A DNA stretch of 64,000 bases, from positions 45,643 through 109,642 of the forward strand of contig JAODBM010000114.1 of the NCBI GenBank assembly GCA_025463985.1. Direction: 5' to 3'. Under the pieces are notes generated by a model. That model searched no databases, had not been told where the DNA came from, and saw only the letters and a program-made list of their open reading frames with translations. This document shows, one piece after another, positions 26,013-34,300 of this stretch. Source of the stretch: Acidimicrobiales bacterium. Its GTDB lineage: Bacteria > Actinomycetota > Acidimicrobiia > Acidimicrobiales > Iamiaceae. A program made the translations under genes and the position numbers. The first letter of the stretch is position 1; each line of letters begins with the position of its first letter.

Positions 26013-26288
26013 AGTTCCTCACGCGCTGGTCGGACGCACAGGCGCCGCCCTCAAGCGATCACCTTGCCTGGAACCGGCGATGCCGGCACGGACCCCACGA
26101 TTGCCGGGTGCAGCATCATGCGTCCAGCAGGCTTTAGCAGTTCTTTTCGACGCATCGGCGTGCACGACTTTTGTGAGATCGGCCCGTAAAGGAGTGCGAG
26201 ATCTCCAAAAGGTGCAGTCGCGCATGCCCCAGGCTGGAAAAGTGAATGCCTTGCTTTCGTCGTTGTCTTTTCCGCTGGATTTGCGGCC

Positions 26289-27230
26289 CTATAACCGGTC
26301 GCCGGGCGATAGGCGCCGGTGAGCCTCGCGTGCCCGTTGTGCGGCGGCTGACGATGCGTAGCGGGCCAGCATGTCCCGGCTGGTCCACCCGGCGACCTGC
26401 ATCAGGTCGCCCTCGTTGCCGCCCTCGGCGAGCCAGGTGTGGGCCATCGTGTGACGGAACCGGTGCGGGTGTACGTCGGCCACCTTCGCCTCGAGGCCTC
26501 GGCGTCGCATCATCTGGGAGATGCCCGACGGGGTCATGGCCCCTCGGTTGCCGATCCAGAGCGACGGCGAGTCGGCATGGATGTGGTTCGCCCGACGCCG
26601 GATGTAGCGGTCGAGCTCCTTGACGGCCTTCGATCCGATCCTCAGGTGGCCCATGCGCCGTCCCTTGCGGGTCACGGTGATGAGGTTGACGTCGAGATCG
26701 AGGTCGGACAGCTCGGGGGCGTCAGGGTGGTGCCTCAGGCCGGCGATCTCCGACACCCGAGCGCCGGTGTCGATGAACAACCGGAACAGCGCCCTGTCTC
26801 TCAGGTCATCGAACGACTTGCCGGCACAGGTTCCGAGCAGGCGCCGCATCTCGTCCTCGCTGAAGATCGGGACCGGCTGCTCGGGAACCTTGGGTGGGCG
26901 CATCTTCGCCATTGGCGAGGCGACGATCTCTCCCTCGTCGACCAGCCACCGGAAGAGCTGCTGCAACGAGCGAAACCGGTTGGCGGCGGTTGAGGCGGAG
27001 TGCTTGGTCAGCAGCTGCTCGAGGAAGCTCTCGATGTGCTCCCTGGCGATGCCGGTAGGAGAAGTGGGCATCCCGGCGGCGTTGAGGAAGGCGGCCAGCT
27101 GGGTCCCGGCCTCAACGTAGGACTGGATGGTCCTTGGGCTGAGGTTCGCCGCCCGGAGGTGGCGCTGCCAACTGGGGAGCAGTGATTCCACGTCCGGTAA
27201 GGTGCGGGGCGTCGACGTCCTCTCGGCCAT
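26289..27230 (-). CDS. int: Tyrosine integrase of the element
   Basis: A protein of 313 residues. The N-terminal core-binding domain ([38 protein letters not shown]) precedes the catalytic domain. Visible active-site residues are Arg in [12 protein letters not shown], Lys in [16 protein letters not shown], the His/Trp position GWTSRDM and the nucleophile Tyr in LARYASS. It has the size of XerC/D-like tRNA integrases. Start lies 85 bases from the tRNA-Arg, typical for int-att adjacency. Confidence 0.92.
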   Translation of the reverse strand: MAERTSTPRTLPDVESLLPSWQRHLRAANLSPRTIQSYVEAGTQLAAFLNAAGMPTSPTGIAREHIESFLEQLLTKHSASTAANRFRSLQQLFRWLVDEGEIVASPMAKMRPPKVPEQPVPIFSEDEMRRLLGTCAGKSFDDLRDRALFRLFIDTGARVSEIAGLRHHPDAPELSDLDLDVNLITVTRKGRRMGHLRIGSKAVKELDRYIRRRANHIHADSPSLWIGNRGAMTPSGISQMMRRRGLEAKVADVHPHRFRHTMAHTWLAEGGNEGDLMQVAGWTSRDMLARYASSAAAQRAREAHRRLSPGDRL

Positions 27231-27274
27231 ACCAAATCATACGCTGTAGAAGCGGTGTGCTGGGAGGGTCGACA

Positions 27275-27301
27275 TGACCAAGGGAGAGAAAACCCTGGTC
27301 A
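27275..27301. promoter_or_regulatory. Imperfect dyad between integrase and attR
   Basis: TGACCAAGGG then an AGAGAAAA spacer and CCCTGGTCA: arms match with one bulged base. It sits in the integrase promoter region and just upstream of the rebuilt tRNA, so it may be an arm-type site or operator. Confidence 0.4.
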
Positions 27302-27312
27302 GAGCAGTGAAT

Positions 27313-27356
27313 CTGCGCTCGTAGCTCAATTGGAGAGAGCATCTGACTACGGATCA
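27313..27356 (+). repeat. attR: right 44-bp direct repeat
   Basis: Perfect copy of 7,320-7,363. Here it continues into the tRNA 3' half, so it marks the right end of the element. The two copies diverge right after GGATCA. Confidence 0.92.
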
Positions 27357-27388
27357 GAAGGTTGGGGGTTCGAGTCCCTCCGAGCGCG
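27315..27388 (+). tRNA. tRNA-Arg (anticodon ACG), rebuilt at attR
   Basis: Acceptor arms GCGCTCG and CGAGCGC, D-arm GCTC/GAGC, anticodon stem TCTGA/TCAGA with loop CTACGGA (anticodon ACG) and T-arm GGGGG-TTCGAGT-CCCTC. The discriminator is G. Its first 42 bases come from the element, so the upstream promoter is also element DNA. The 236 bases after it hold no gene that I can see. Confidence 0.95.
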
Positions 27389-27624
27389 CTGAGTTCTTCC
27401 GGCGAATGCGCTGGTCATGGAGGTGCGCCATGGCCGCACCACTTTCTGGCAGGCAGTCAAGGATGTGGGGGAAGCACTGACCCGCCTGGGGCACGTGAGA
27501 GCGCGCTGACATGCAGCTCTGCACCCAGAACCTTCTGATGACTGAATCAGACGATTGGACTCGCCAACAGGGACGCTCGCGAGTCGGCTTCGCGTCGCGG
27601 GAACGGCGCGTCGAGCGCGTTCGG

Positions 27625-28071
27625 TCAGGTTGGGTTCGAGTAGACGCGGGTCGGCGTGACGAAGACGGCGGCTCGGCGTTCGTCGCGCATCGTTTGGTCG
27701 TATGCATCCCAGTCGTCGTGGGTTCCGCCTGCTGCGGCGTAGACGTCGCGCAGCATCAGCCGGAGCTGTTCGGCGTCGACGTCGGAGTGGGGATCGTCGG
27801 GTCCGATCAGTTCGGCGGTGCCCTCGACCGTCGTCCATTGCCAGCCGGCTCGGACGACGACGGCGATGGTGTGGTTGGTGCGCAGATGGGCGAGCTTGCG
27901 AGTTCCACCTGCGGACACGAACGCGACCGTGTCCGCACCAGTGCGGGGGTGGGGAAGGACGCCCGCGTTCACGACGACCGAGGCGGGACTGTGATCGGCG
28001 CGGAGCGTGACGACGACGCTCAGCCCGTGGTCGAGGGCGACCAGGTCGGCGAAGGGGGTGAGGTCGGACAT
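27625..28071 (-). CDS. PPOX-class F420- or FMN-dependent oxidoreductase
   Basis: A protein of about 148 residues with the split-barrel fold: LDHGLSVVVTLRADHSPASVVVNAG, HPRTGADTVAFVSAGGTRKLAHLR, then VVVRAGWQWTTVEGTAELIG. Family members use F420 or FMN; the substrate is unknown. Of two ATGs, 28071 (MSDLTPF) has GAGGAG at the proper distance, while 28080 abuts it. Likely co-transcribed with the VOC gene upstream. Confidence 0.78.
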   Translation of the reverse strand: MSDLTPFADLVALDHGLSVVVTLRADHSPASVVVNAGVLPHPRTGADTVAFVSAGGTRKLAHLRTNHTIAVVVRAGWQWTTVEGTAELIGPDDPHSDVDAEQLRLMLRDVYAAAGGTHDDWDAYDQTMRDERRAAVFVTPTRVYSNPT

Positions 28072-28108
28072 GTTCGTCATCTCCTCAATAGAGCCCGGCG
28101 CGGCTGCC

Positions 28109-28516
28109 TCATGCCGCGAAGTTGAGCTGCCAGGTGACGCCGTAACGATCAGCGACCCACGCGAACGCGGTGCTGAAGCCGTAGTCATCGAGCGGCATGA
28201 GCATCACTCCGTCTTGGCGGAGCGTCGCCGCGAGACGATCGATCTCCTCGCGTGTGGAGCATTCGACCCAGATCGAGATCGCTGGGGTGAACGTGAAGGC
28301 GTGCGGTGCGGCACTGTCGATCGCCATCAAGCGGTGACCGCCGAGCTCGAAGACGGCCACGCGGACCGTGCCCTCGGGTTCGGAGTCACCCGGGCCGTAG
28401 TAGGTGATCTCAACGACGCTCGACTGGTCGAAGATCGAGCAATACCAGCGGATCGCCTCTTCGGCCTTGCCGTGCTGTTCGCCGCAGAACATGAGAAACG
28501 GGTTGAGTGCGCGCAC
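28109..28516 (-). CDS. PhnB/VOC-fold protein
   Basis: A protein of 135 residues. LNPFLMFCGEQHGKAEEAIRWYCSIF, GTVRVAVFELGGHRLMAIDS, ISIWVECSTREEIDRLAATL and closing YGVTWQLN fit the PhnB-like VOC family with its paired beta-alpha-beta units. Many members have no known activity. Runs with its neighbours on the minus strand. Confidence 0.82.
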   Translation of the reverse strand: MRALNPFLMFCGEQHGKAEEAIRWYCSIFDQSSVVEITYYGPGDSEPEGTVRVAVFELGGHRLMAIDSAAPHAFTFTPAISIWVECSTREEIDRLAATLRQDGVMLMPLDDYGFSTAFAWVADRYGVTWQLNFAA

Positions 28517-28531
28517 CCGCAGATCCTGCCA

Positions 28532-29089
28532 TCACGCGGGGCGGTAGCAGAGGTAGACGACGCCGTTGCTGAATCGGCGCTCGTCGAGCAGCTCGAGATC
28601 GACGCGCATGTTGGTCGGCAGCGCCGGCTTGCTTCCGCCGAGGACGACGGGCCAGATGAACAGGTGGCACTCGTCGACCAGCCCAGCCGCGATTGCCTGT
28701 GCCGCGAGGTTCGGACCTCCGACGATGAGATCGCTTCTGGCCGTGGCCTTCATGTCGAGCACCGCGCCCGGGTCGAAGTGGCGTTCGAGCCGGGTGTTGG
28801 CGGTCGGCGCCGCGGCCAGGGTCGTGGAGTAGACGACCTTGTCCGCCGCCTGCCAGACCTTCGCGAAGTTGCTCGTGAGGTCCGACTGAGCGGCCAGGGC
28901 GCCATCGGTCTCCCACACGGCCATCGCGTCGTACATGCGCCGCCCGTAGAGATACGTGTCAACGGGCCGCAGGAGGCCGGTGGTGAACGCGAACACGTCG
29001 TCGTCCGGTGTGGACCAGTCGAAGGCGCCGCGTTCGTCCTCGGTACAGCCGTCGAGGGACACGTTCGACGCGTAGATCAGCTTGGCCAT
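28532..29089 (-). CDS. Dihydrofolate-reductase-like / RibD C-terminal family protein
   Basis: A protein of about 185 residues. MAKLIYASNVSLDGCTEDE, then TYLYGRRMYDAMAVWE, DLIVGGPNLAAQAIAAGLVDE and FIWPVVLGGSKPALP are the DHFR-fold RibD_C pattern for binding NADPH. Substrate unknown. The ATG at 29089 has GGAGGGCG upstream; the longer track ORF is a run-through. First gene of a likely three-gene unit. Confidence 0.82.
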   Translation of the reverse strand: MAKLIYASNVSLDGCTEDERGAFDWSTPDDDVFAFTTGLLRPVDTYLYGRRMYDAMAVWETDGALAAQSDLTSNFAKVWQAADKVVYSTTLAAAPTANTRLERHFDPGAVLDMKATARSDLIVGGPNLAAQAIAAGLVDECHLFIWPVVLGGSKPALPTNMRVDLELLDERRFSNGVVYLCYRPA

Positions 29090-29269
29090 CGCCCTCCTCC
29101 ACATCCGCCGACACCATCTCCACGAGCTTGCTGTCGCCGACCGTAGTGGGCGTCGATCGGTGACTGGCCGGGATGACCCGCGAACTCGTCGTGGTGGGTC
29201 GAGAAGACCACCTCCGACTGGCCCGCAAGGCATCGGTGCCCGGCTCATCCTCGGCGGCGAACCCCGAGA

Positions 29270-29497
29270 TCACATGCGCAGGTTCTCGCGGTCGTCGCCC
29301 CTGAGGTGCCCACTGCGCACGGACTCTCCGATCTCGTCGCGCAGCGCGAGGAGCCGCATGATGCGGTCGTGCCCGGATCGCGACTCGGCCGCGACGGCAT
29401 GAGCGAAGAACTCGATCCACGGTGCCCAGTCGCCTGACGTGCTGACCGCGAGGAGATGATCGCGAGTGAAACTTGGAATTGCATCTTTGTAATCCAA
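29270..29497 (-). pseudogene. Fic-family C-terminal remnant
   Basis: A 75-codon ORF reading SFTRDHLLAVSTSGDWAPWIEFFAHAVAA and then SGHDRIMRLLALRDEIGESV. This matches the helical region that follows the catalytic HPFxxGNG motif in Fic proteins. The catalytic part is absent, and the only start is a TTG. The reading frame upstream runs straight into the neighbouring LLM gene. It is likely the stump of a deleted gene. Confidence 0.6.
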
Positions 29498-29548
29498 GTT
29501 GCGGGGCCCAGACTCCCGACCGCTGTCGACGACTGTCCAACTGAGTGA

Positions 29549-30610
29549 TCAGGACGTGGTGGGTGGCTCGGCGTTGACCTGGTCGACGAGCTCGAGGAGG
29601 TGGGCGAGGTCGGCGAGCTTGCGGTCGAGCTCGTCGTCCGTCGGGCCGCCTTGGAGGCCCACGCGCAGCGTGTTGACGCCGGCGTCGCGGTAGAGGCGGA
29701 GGCGGTCTCGGACGAGGTCGTCGGTGCCGATGAGGTTGGTGCCAACCCCGATGGCGGTTGGGACGCGGTTGCGAGCCGCCTGCCGGTCGCCGGCCAGCCA
29801 GAGGCGTTGGACCGCGCGGACGTCGTCTCCGTAGCCCTGGCGTTCGAACGCGTTGTTGTAGAAGTTCGTGCTCGCCGATCCCATGGCCCCGAAGGTGAAG
29901 GCGTAGCCCTCGGCGTGACGGCGGCCGGCGGCTTCGACGTCGTCGGTGAGCTCGAGGCCGACGGCGACGGTGAGGTCGATGTCGGACAGGGCGCGGCCGG
30001 CCGCTTCGGCGCCGTCGCGCATGGGTCCCAGGAAGACGTCGGCGCTCTCGGGGAAGAACGAGTTGCCGATCCAGCCGTCGGCGAGCTCGCCGGTGAGCCG
30101 CAGGTTCGCGGGTCCGAGCGACGCGAGGTAGATCGGGATGTGCGTCGGGGGCATGAGCGAGCGGATGCTGCGGCCTTCGCTGTCGGGCAGTGGCAGCTCG
30201 TAGATCTCGCCGTGGTGGTCGAGTCGTTCGCCGGCGCTGATGGACCGGATGATCTCGATGGTCTCGCGGGTGCGGCGGACGGGCCGGTCGAAGCGCACGC
30301 CGTGCCAGCCCTCCATCACCTGCGGTCCGCTGGTGCCGATACCGAGCACGAACCGACCGTCGGAGAGCGCCTGGAGCGACATGGCGGACATCGCGAGCAT
30401 CGCTGGCGTGCGGGCGCCGAGCTGCACGATGCCGGTGGCGAGCCGGATGCGGGTGGTGCAGGCGGCGAGGTAGGCGAGCGGGGTGAGGGCGTCGCCGGCC
30501 CAGAACTCGGGCACCCACACCGAGTCCACGTCGAGGTGCTCGGCCTGGCGGATCAGCTCGACCCCCTGGGACGTCAAGGGCGCGGCGGCGATGCCCACGC
30601 GCAGGGTCAC
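29549..30610 (-). CDS. LLM class F420-dependent oxidoreductase
   Basis: A protein of about 353 residues with a luciferase-like TIM barrel: LRVGIAAAPLTSQGVELIRQAEHLDVDSVWVPE, ALTPLAYLAACTTRIRLATGI, then GRFVLGIGTSGPQVMEGWHG. These are the marks of actinobacterial F420-linked LLM enzymes. Substrate unknown. GTG start overlaps the SRPBCC stop as GTGA, so the two are coupled and may act on the same compound. Confidence 0.85.
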   Translation of the reverse strand: MTLRVGIAAAPLTSQGVELIRQAEHLDVDSVWVPEFWAGDALTPLAYLAACTTRIRLATGIVQLGARTPAMLAMSAMSLQALSDGRFVLGIGTSGPQVMEGWHGVRFDRPVRRTRETIEIIRSISAGERLDHHGEIYELPLPDSEGRSIRSLMPPTHIPIYLASLGPANLRLTGELADGWIGNSFFPESADVFLGPMRDGAEAAGRALSDIDLTVAVGLELTDDVEAAGRRHAEGYAFTFGAMGSASTNFYNNAFERQGYGDDVRAVQRLWLAGDRQAARNRVPTAIGVGTNLIGTDDLVRDRLRLYRDAGVNTLRVGLQGGPTDDELDRKLADLAHLLELVDQVNAEPPTTS

Positions 30611-31098
30611 GGTTGCGTCTCGGCGAGGTGCTTGATCCCCTCGAGGGTGGCGCGCATGTTGGTCTCGTACTCGCCGAGGCGGCGGGCGATGATCCGCTCC
30701 TCCTTCTCGGGCATCGCGGTGATGGCGATCGTGAGGCCCGACGGTGCCGGGCCGATGCGCGTGCCTTGCCGGAGCCGGACCCCGTCGTGCTCCTCCTCCA
30801 GCTCGAACCACCAGGTGGAGGACGGGTTGTCGGGATCGGTCACGGCCCAGCCGAACGCGCGCCCGGGCTCGTAGCGGTTCACGAAGGAGGTGGTCTCCCA
30901 CTCGCCCAGCGCTTGGTGGTGGTTGCGACCCAGGAAACGGGCGCCGAGGCCCGGCACGTCGTCGAGCCAGCGGGCGCCGAGGAGCTCGGTCGAGAACTGG
31001 GCGGGCAGGTCGATGTCGGTGACGAGGTGCCAGACCCGCTCGATCGGGGCGTCGATCAGCACGTCGACCTCGGTCGACGGGCCGTCCTCGTATCTCAT
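30607..31098 (-). CDS. SRPBCC/START-fold protein
   Basis: A protein of 163 residues. VDVLIDAPIERVWHLVTDIDLPAQFS is the first strand and helices of the Bet v1/START fold. RFLGRNHHQALGEWETTSFVNRYEPGRAFGW and WWFELEEEHDGVRLRQG follow. Members bind hydrophobic ligands or act as cyclases. Coupled to the LLM gene downstream. The 219 bases upstream (31,099-31,317) hold nothing recognisable. Confidence 0.82.
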   Translation of the reverse strand: MRYEDGPSTEVDVLIDAPIERVWHLVTDIDLPAQFSTELLGARWLDDVPGLGARFLGRNHHQALGEWETTSFVNRYEPGRAFGWAVTDPDNPSSTWWFELEEEHDGVRLRQGTRIGPAPSGLTIAITAMPEKEERIIARRLGEYETNMRATLEGIKHLAETQP

Positions 31099-31317
31099 GC
31101 CCCGCGCTCTCGACCGCTGGCCGCGGTTCGGGTCGCGGCGGGTGCTGCTCCGTCGCCGCCCGGTCCGCTAGTCAGTTGCGTCATGTAACGGACTCTAGGG
31201 CTCACCATCCTCACCCGCCGGGCTGCTTGCCCGGCGGGCGACCGTGTCCGCGCTCGGCGCACCACGAGTCCTGACGACGTGCAACGGGAGCTGCGGGTTC
31301 GTGCCGTGGGATCGCCG

Positions 31318-32247
31318 CTACACGTGGGGGAGGACTTCCCTCGCGACGAGGCGCAGGTGGTCGAGGTCGTGGAGGTCGAGCACCTGGAGGTAGGCCCGGG
31401 TCGCACCGAGCGCGCCGAAGGCTTCGAGCCGTTCGACGACCTCTGCCGGCGTGCCCGTGGCCCCGTGTTGGCGCAGGTCGTCGAGGTCTCGTCCGATGGC
31501 GGCGGCGCGTCGCTCGATCTCGGCGTCGTCCGATCCGCAGCACACGACCTGAGCCGCGGAGAACACCATCGACGCGGGGTCGCGGTCGACCGCTTCCATG
31601 GCGGCCCGCACGCGGTCGAACGCCGCGGCGGTGTCGTCGAGCGACTCGAACGCCACGTTGAACTCGTCGGCGTAGCGCGCCGCGAGCCGCGGGGTGCGCC
31701 TCGGCCCGGTGCCGCCCATGACCAGCGGCGGGTGAGGCTGCTGGACCGGCTTGGGGAGGGCGGGCGAGTCGATCAGCTCGTAGTGCTCACCGCGGTGGGT
31801 GAACGTGCTGCCGAGCGGGGTGTCCCACAGGCCGGTGATGATGGCCAGCTGCTCCTCGAGGATCGCGAAGCGCTCGCCCACGGGCGGGAACGGAATGCCG
31901 TAGGCCCGATGCTCGTCGTCGAACCAACCGGCACCGAGGCCGAGCTCGACCCGGCCTCCGCTCATCGCGTCGACCTGCGCGACAGAGATGGCGAGCGGAC
32001 CCGGCAGCCGGAACGTGACCGGCGTGACGAGCGTGCCGAGCCGGATCGTCGAGGTCTCGCGCGCCAGGCCGGCCAGGGTGATCCAGGCATCGGTCGGGCC
32101 CGGGAGTCCGTCGCCCTGCCCCATCACGAGGTAGTGGTCGGACCGAAAGAACGCGTCGAACCCCAGCTCTTCGCTCAGCTGAGCCACGGCGAGGAGGTCG
32201 TCGTAGCTCGCGCCCTGCTGCGGCTCGGTGAAGATCCGGAGGTCCAT
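31318..32247 (-). CDS. LLM class F420-dependent oxidoreductase
   Basis: A protein of about 309 residues. MDLRIFTEPQQGASYDDLLAVAQLSEELGFDAFFRSDHY is the typical start. STIRLGTLVTPVTFRLPGPLAI, DAMSGGRVELGLGAGWFDDEH and HPPLVMGGTGPRRTPRLAARYAD follow. This is the subgroup often named Rv-type F420-dependent LLM. No operon partner. Start at 32247 is preferred to the longer track ORF. Confidence 0.87.
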   Translation of the reverse strand: MDLRIFTEPQQGASYDDLLAVAQLSEELGFDAFFRSDHYLVMGQGDGLPGPTDAWITLAGLARETSTIRLGTLVTPVTFRLPGPLAISVAQVDAMSGGRVELGLGAGWFDDEHRAYGIPFPPVGERFAILEEQLAIITGLWDTPLGSTFTHRGEHYELIDSPALPKPVQQPHPPLVMGGTGPRRTPRLAARYADEFNVAFESLDDTAAAFDRVRAAMEAVDRDPASMVFSAAQVVCCGSDDAEIERRAAAIGRDLDDLRQHGATGTPAEVVERLEAFGALGATRAYLQVLDLHDLDHLRLVAREVLPHV

Positions 32248-32316
32248 GGCCGCACGGTATCCCTGGAGCGCTGGGGCGCCACGGGCCGGAGGCGGCACGG
32301 CTCGGCGCCGCCGCGG

Positions 32317-33419
32317 TCAGCTGGCGAAGTCCACCGCGGCCAGCTGCGCGTTCCGCACGGTCGCCAAGCGCTCGGCCTCGGCCGCGAGGGCAGCTCGCAC
32401 GGCCCCGCTGGGGCTCGTCCAGAGCTGCACGGCCACGCTGAGGTTGGAACCGGCCTTGCGGGGCCGCCAGATGCCCGAGACCTCGCCGTCGACGAGGACC
32501 GCGCCGGGACGACCGAGCACGGGCCACAGCGCCTTGGCCCGGGCCGCGTCGCTGACGAGGAGCGAACGGTCTTTGGACTGGAGCAACGGATCGAACGGTC
32601 CCAACAGCGTCGTGACCTTGGCCGGACCCGCGGTCAGCCGATCCTCGTCGCGGGCGAGCACCCACCGGGGCTCTCCAGCGACCATGACCTCGACGGCATC
32701 GGCGGGCCAGCGGGCCTCGATCTCCTTCACCGGCGCGTCCACGTACGCGGCGACATGAGCGCGGGAGCCGCGGGACCGAGGAGGCGCAGGTAGGCGCGCA
32801 CGACGTCATGGTCCGGTCGCGGCTCCGCGGCTGGTACGAAGCCGGCGATGCGCTGCAGCACCGGTGGTGACGTGTCGGGCTGCAGCTCGAGGCCGGCCCG
32901 CAGCGCCGCGAGCCGGAACGGCATCTCGTAGAGGTGGGTCGCATCGCACGACCGGCAGAAGCGCAGGTACGGCTCGTCCATCAGCGCTGCGAGCCGCGTC
33001 GAGACCTCGCCCTTGACCAGCGGCTTGGTCACCACCTTCCGCATCGCCGACGCCACGGCGTCGAGCGCAGCGAGGCTGTCGATGCCGGCGGCCTTCAACG
33101 GCCTGCTGGCGTCGAAGATCCGCTTGCGGGCGTCGGCCTCGGAGAACGGTTGGACCGCGGCCGCGACCGAAGCCAGGTCGGCGCGGCGGTAACGATGGGG
33201 CGCCCCGCGCAGGGTCCACGCGACGACGAGGTCGTCGGCATCGACCGTCGACAGGTCGACGCCGCGGCCGGCCAACGCCCAGCGCGCGCCGTCCGCGCCC
33301 GTGTCCTGCACGCCGAGGTCCAGCGCGGCCGTGTCCTCGAGCCGGCCCGCGTCGCGATCGAGCTGCTGCGCCCGAAGCCGGAAGCCCAGCGCCTCAACCC
33401 GCGTCATCGAGGCAACCAT
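32317..33419 (-). pseudogene. Winged-helix DNA-binding (HTH_42) protein broken by a frameshift
   Basis: Two overlapping ORFs (32,727-33,419 and 32,317-32,742) together give one protein of about 365 residues. The first begins MTRVEALGFRLRAQQLDR and ends in the family block VVRAYLRLLGPAAPA. The second continues it in another frame with APVKEIEARWPADAVE and ends in LVDGEVSGIWRPRKAG. The switch maps to a CGCGC stretch near 32,755, consistent with a small indel. Members are AlkX-like glycosylase-associated winged-helix proteins. A sequencing error would restore it. Confidence 0.75.
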
Positions 33420-33479
33420 GAGCTCACCCTAAGGAGTCGGACGATGCCCCGCGAGCCCGGGACGCGGGCGGGCGGTCGG

Positions 33480-33830
33480 GCGGTTGGCCGTGTTGGCCGG
33501 GCGGGGCGTGTTGAGCGGCGACGGGTGCGGGTGACGGGTGCGGTTGGTCGGGCGGGCGCGTTTGGTGGTGACGGGGCGCGGGTGCGGGTGACGGGCGCGG
33601 TTGGTCGGGCGGGCGCGTTTGGTGGTGACGGGCGCGGGCGCGGGCGGGCCCGTCGGGCGGGTGCGGGTGCGGGTGCGGGTGTGGGTGTGGGTGTGGGTGG
33701 TTGGGCGGTGACGGGCGCGGGCGCGGGTGCGGGTGACGGGTGCGGGCGACGAGCGCGGGTGCGCGTGACGGGCGCGGGTGGGGGTGCGGGTGGTTGGCGT
33801 GGACGGGCCGCGGTGGTTGTCGGGCGGGGT
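33480..33830. repeat. GC-rich degenerate minisatellite
   Basis: About 350 bases of short imperfect repeats built of GGGTGCGGGTGACGGGCGCG-like units, including a longer duplicated block (GGTTGGTCGGGCGGGCGCGT appears twice, 69 bases apart). Track ORFs through it are Arg/Gly or Pro/Ala strings. No coding support. The gap 33,420-33,830 holds nothing else. Confidence 0.7.
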
Positions 33831-34195
33831 TCAGCGGCCGCGGAAGCGGTCGATGTCGCGGCGCTCGCGCTTGGTGGGTCGTCCGGCGCCGGGAGTCCGG
33901 CGCAGCACTGCGGGGTCGCGGGTCGGTGGGGGCGGGCTGTGGTCGACCAGGCACTCGGCCGCAACCGCGGCGCCGACGCGCTTGTCGATGAGGCGGACCA
34001 CCTCGACCACGCGATCGCGTTCGGCGACCCTGGCCTCGACCCGAGCACCAACCGCGAGCGGCGTGGCTGGCTTCGCGGCCGTGCCGTTGACCCGGACGTG
34101 GCCGGCCCGGCACGCCGCCGTCGCCGCGGAACGCGTTCTGAACAAGCGCACCGCCCACAACCACTGGTCGACCCGGGTGGCCTCGATCCGGCCAT
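33831..34195 (-). CDS. S4-domain RNA-binding protein, Hsp15-like, with a damaged start
   Basis: The frame reads IEATRVDQWLWAVRLFRTRSAATAACRAGHVRVNG, the S4 domain of the Hsp15/ribosome-recycling heat-shock family, then KRVGAAVAAECLVDHSP and a closing KRERRDIDRFRGR. The only in-frame start nearby is TTG at 34160, which lies inside the conserved helix. An ATG at 34195 would fit exactly if one more C were present in GGCCGG (giving MARIEATRVDQWL). Either the reading has a one-base error or the gene is frameshifted. Basic, cytoplasmic, RNA-binding. Confidence 0.7.
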
Positions 34196-34300
34196 CGTTG
34201 CAGCATCGGGCGCGGCACGCCGCTCCTCCGGCGACCGGTACGCCGAGGGTGTCCTGGTGGCGGGCGGTTTGAGCGGCGGCGCTGGGGGTAGACCGAACAT

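Larger units (their letters stand above)
7320..27356. mobile_element. 20-kb integrative element in tRNA-Arg(ACG), carrying defence genes
   Basis: Flanked by the 44-bp tRNA-derived direct repeats, with a tyrosine integrase whose start lies about 85 bases from the right repeat. Recognisable contents are the integrase, an excisionase-like HTH protein, a small element protein, a primase-helicase, zinc-binding proteins and a serine recombinase, plus cargo (methyltransferases, McrBC, an AAA-TOPRIM-DUF262 operon). Base composition is less GC-rich than in the flanking genes. No phage structural, packaging or conjugation gene is visible, so it resembles a P4-like or AICE-like satellite island that would depend on a helper or transfer passively. 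Confidence 0.9.

Noticed and set aside
27347-27838. Minus-strand ORF ending in SEGLEPPTF next to the tRNA-Arg
   Set aside because: This peptide is the well-known artefact of translating the antisense of tRNA genes.
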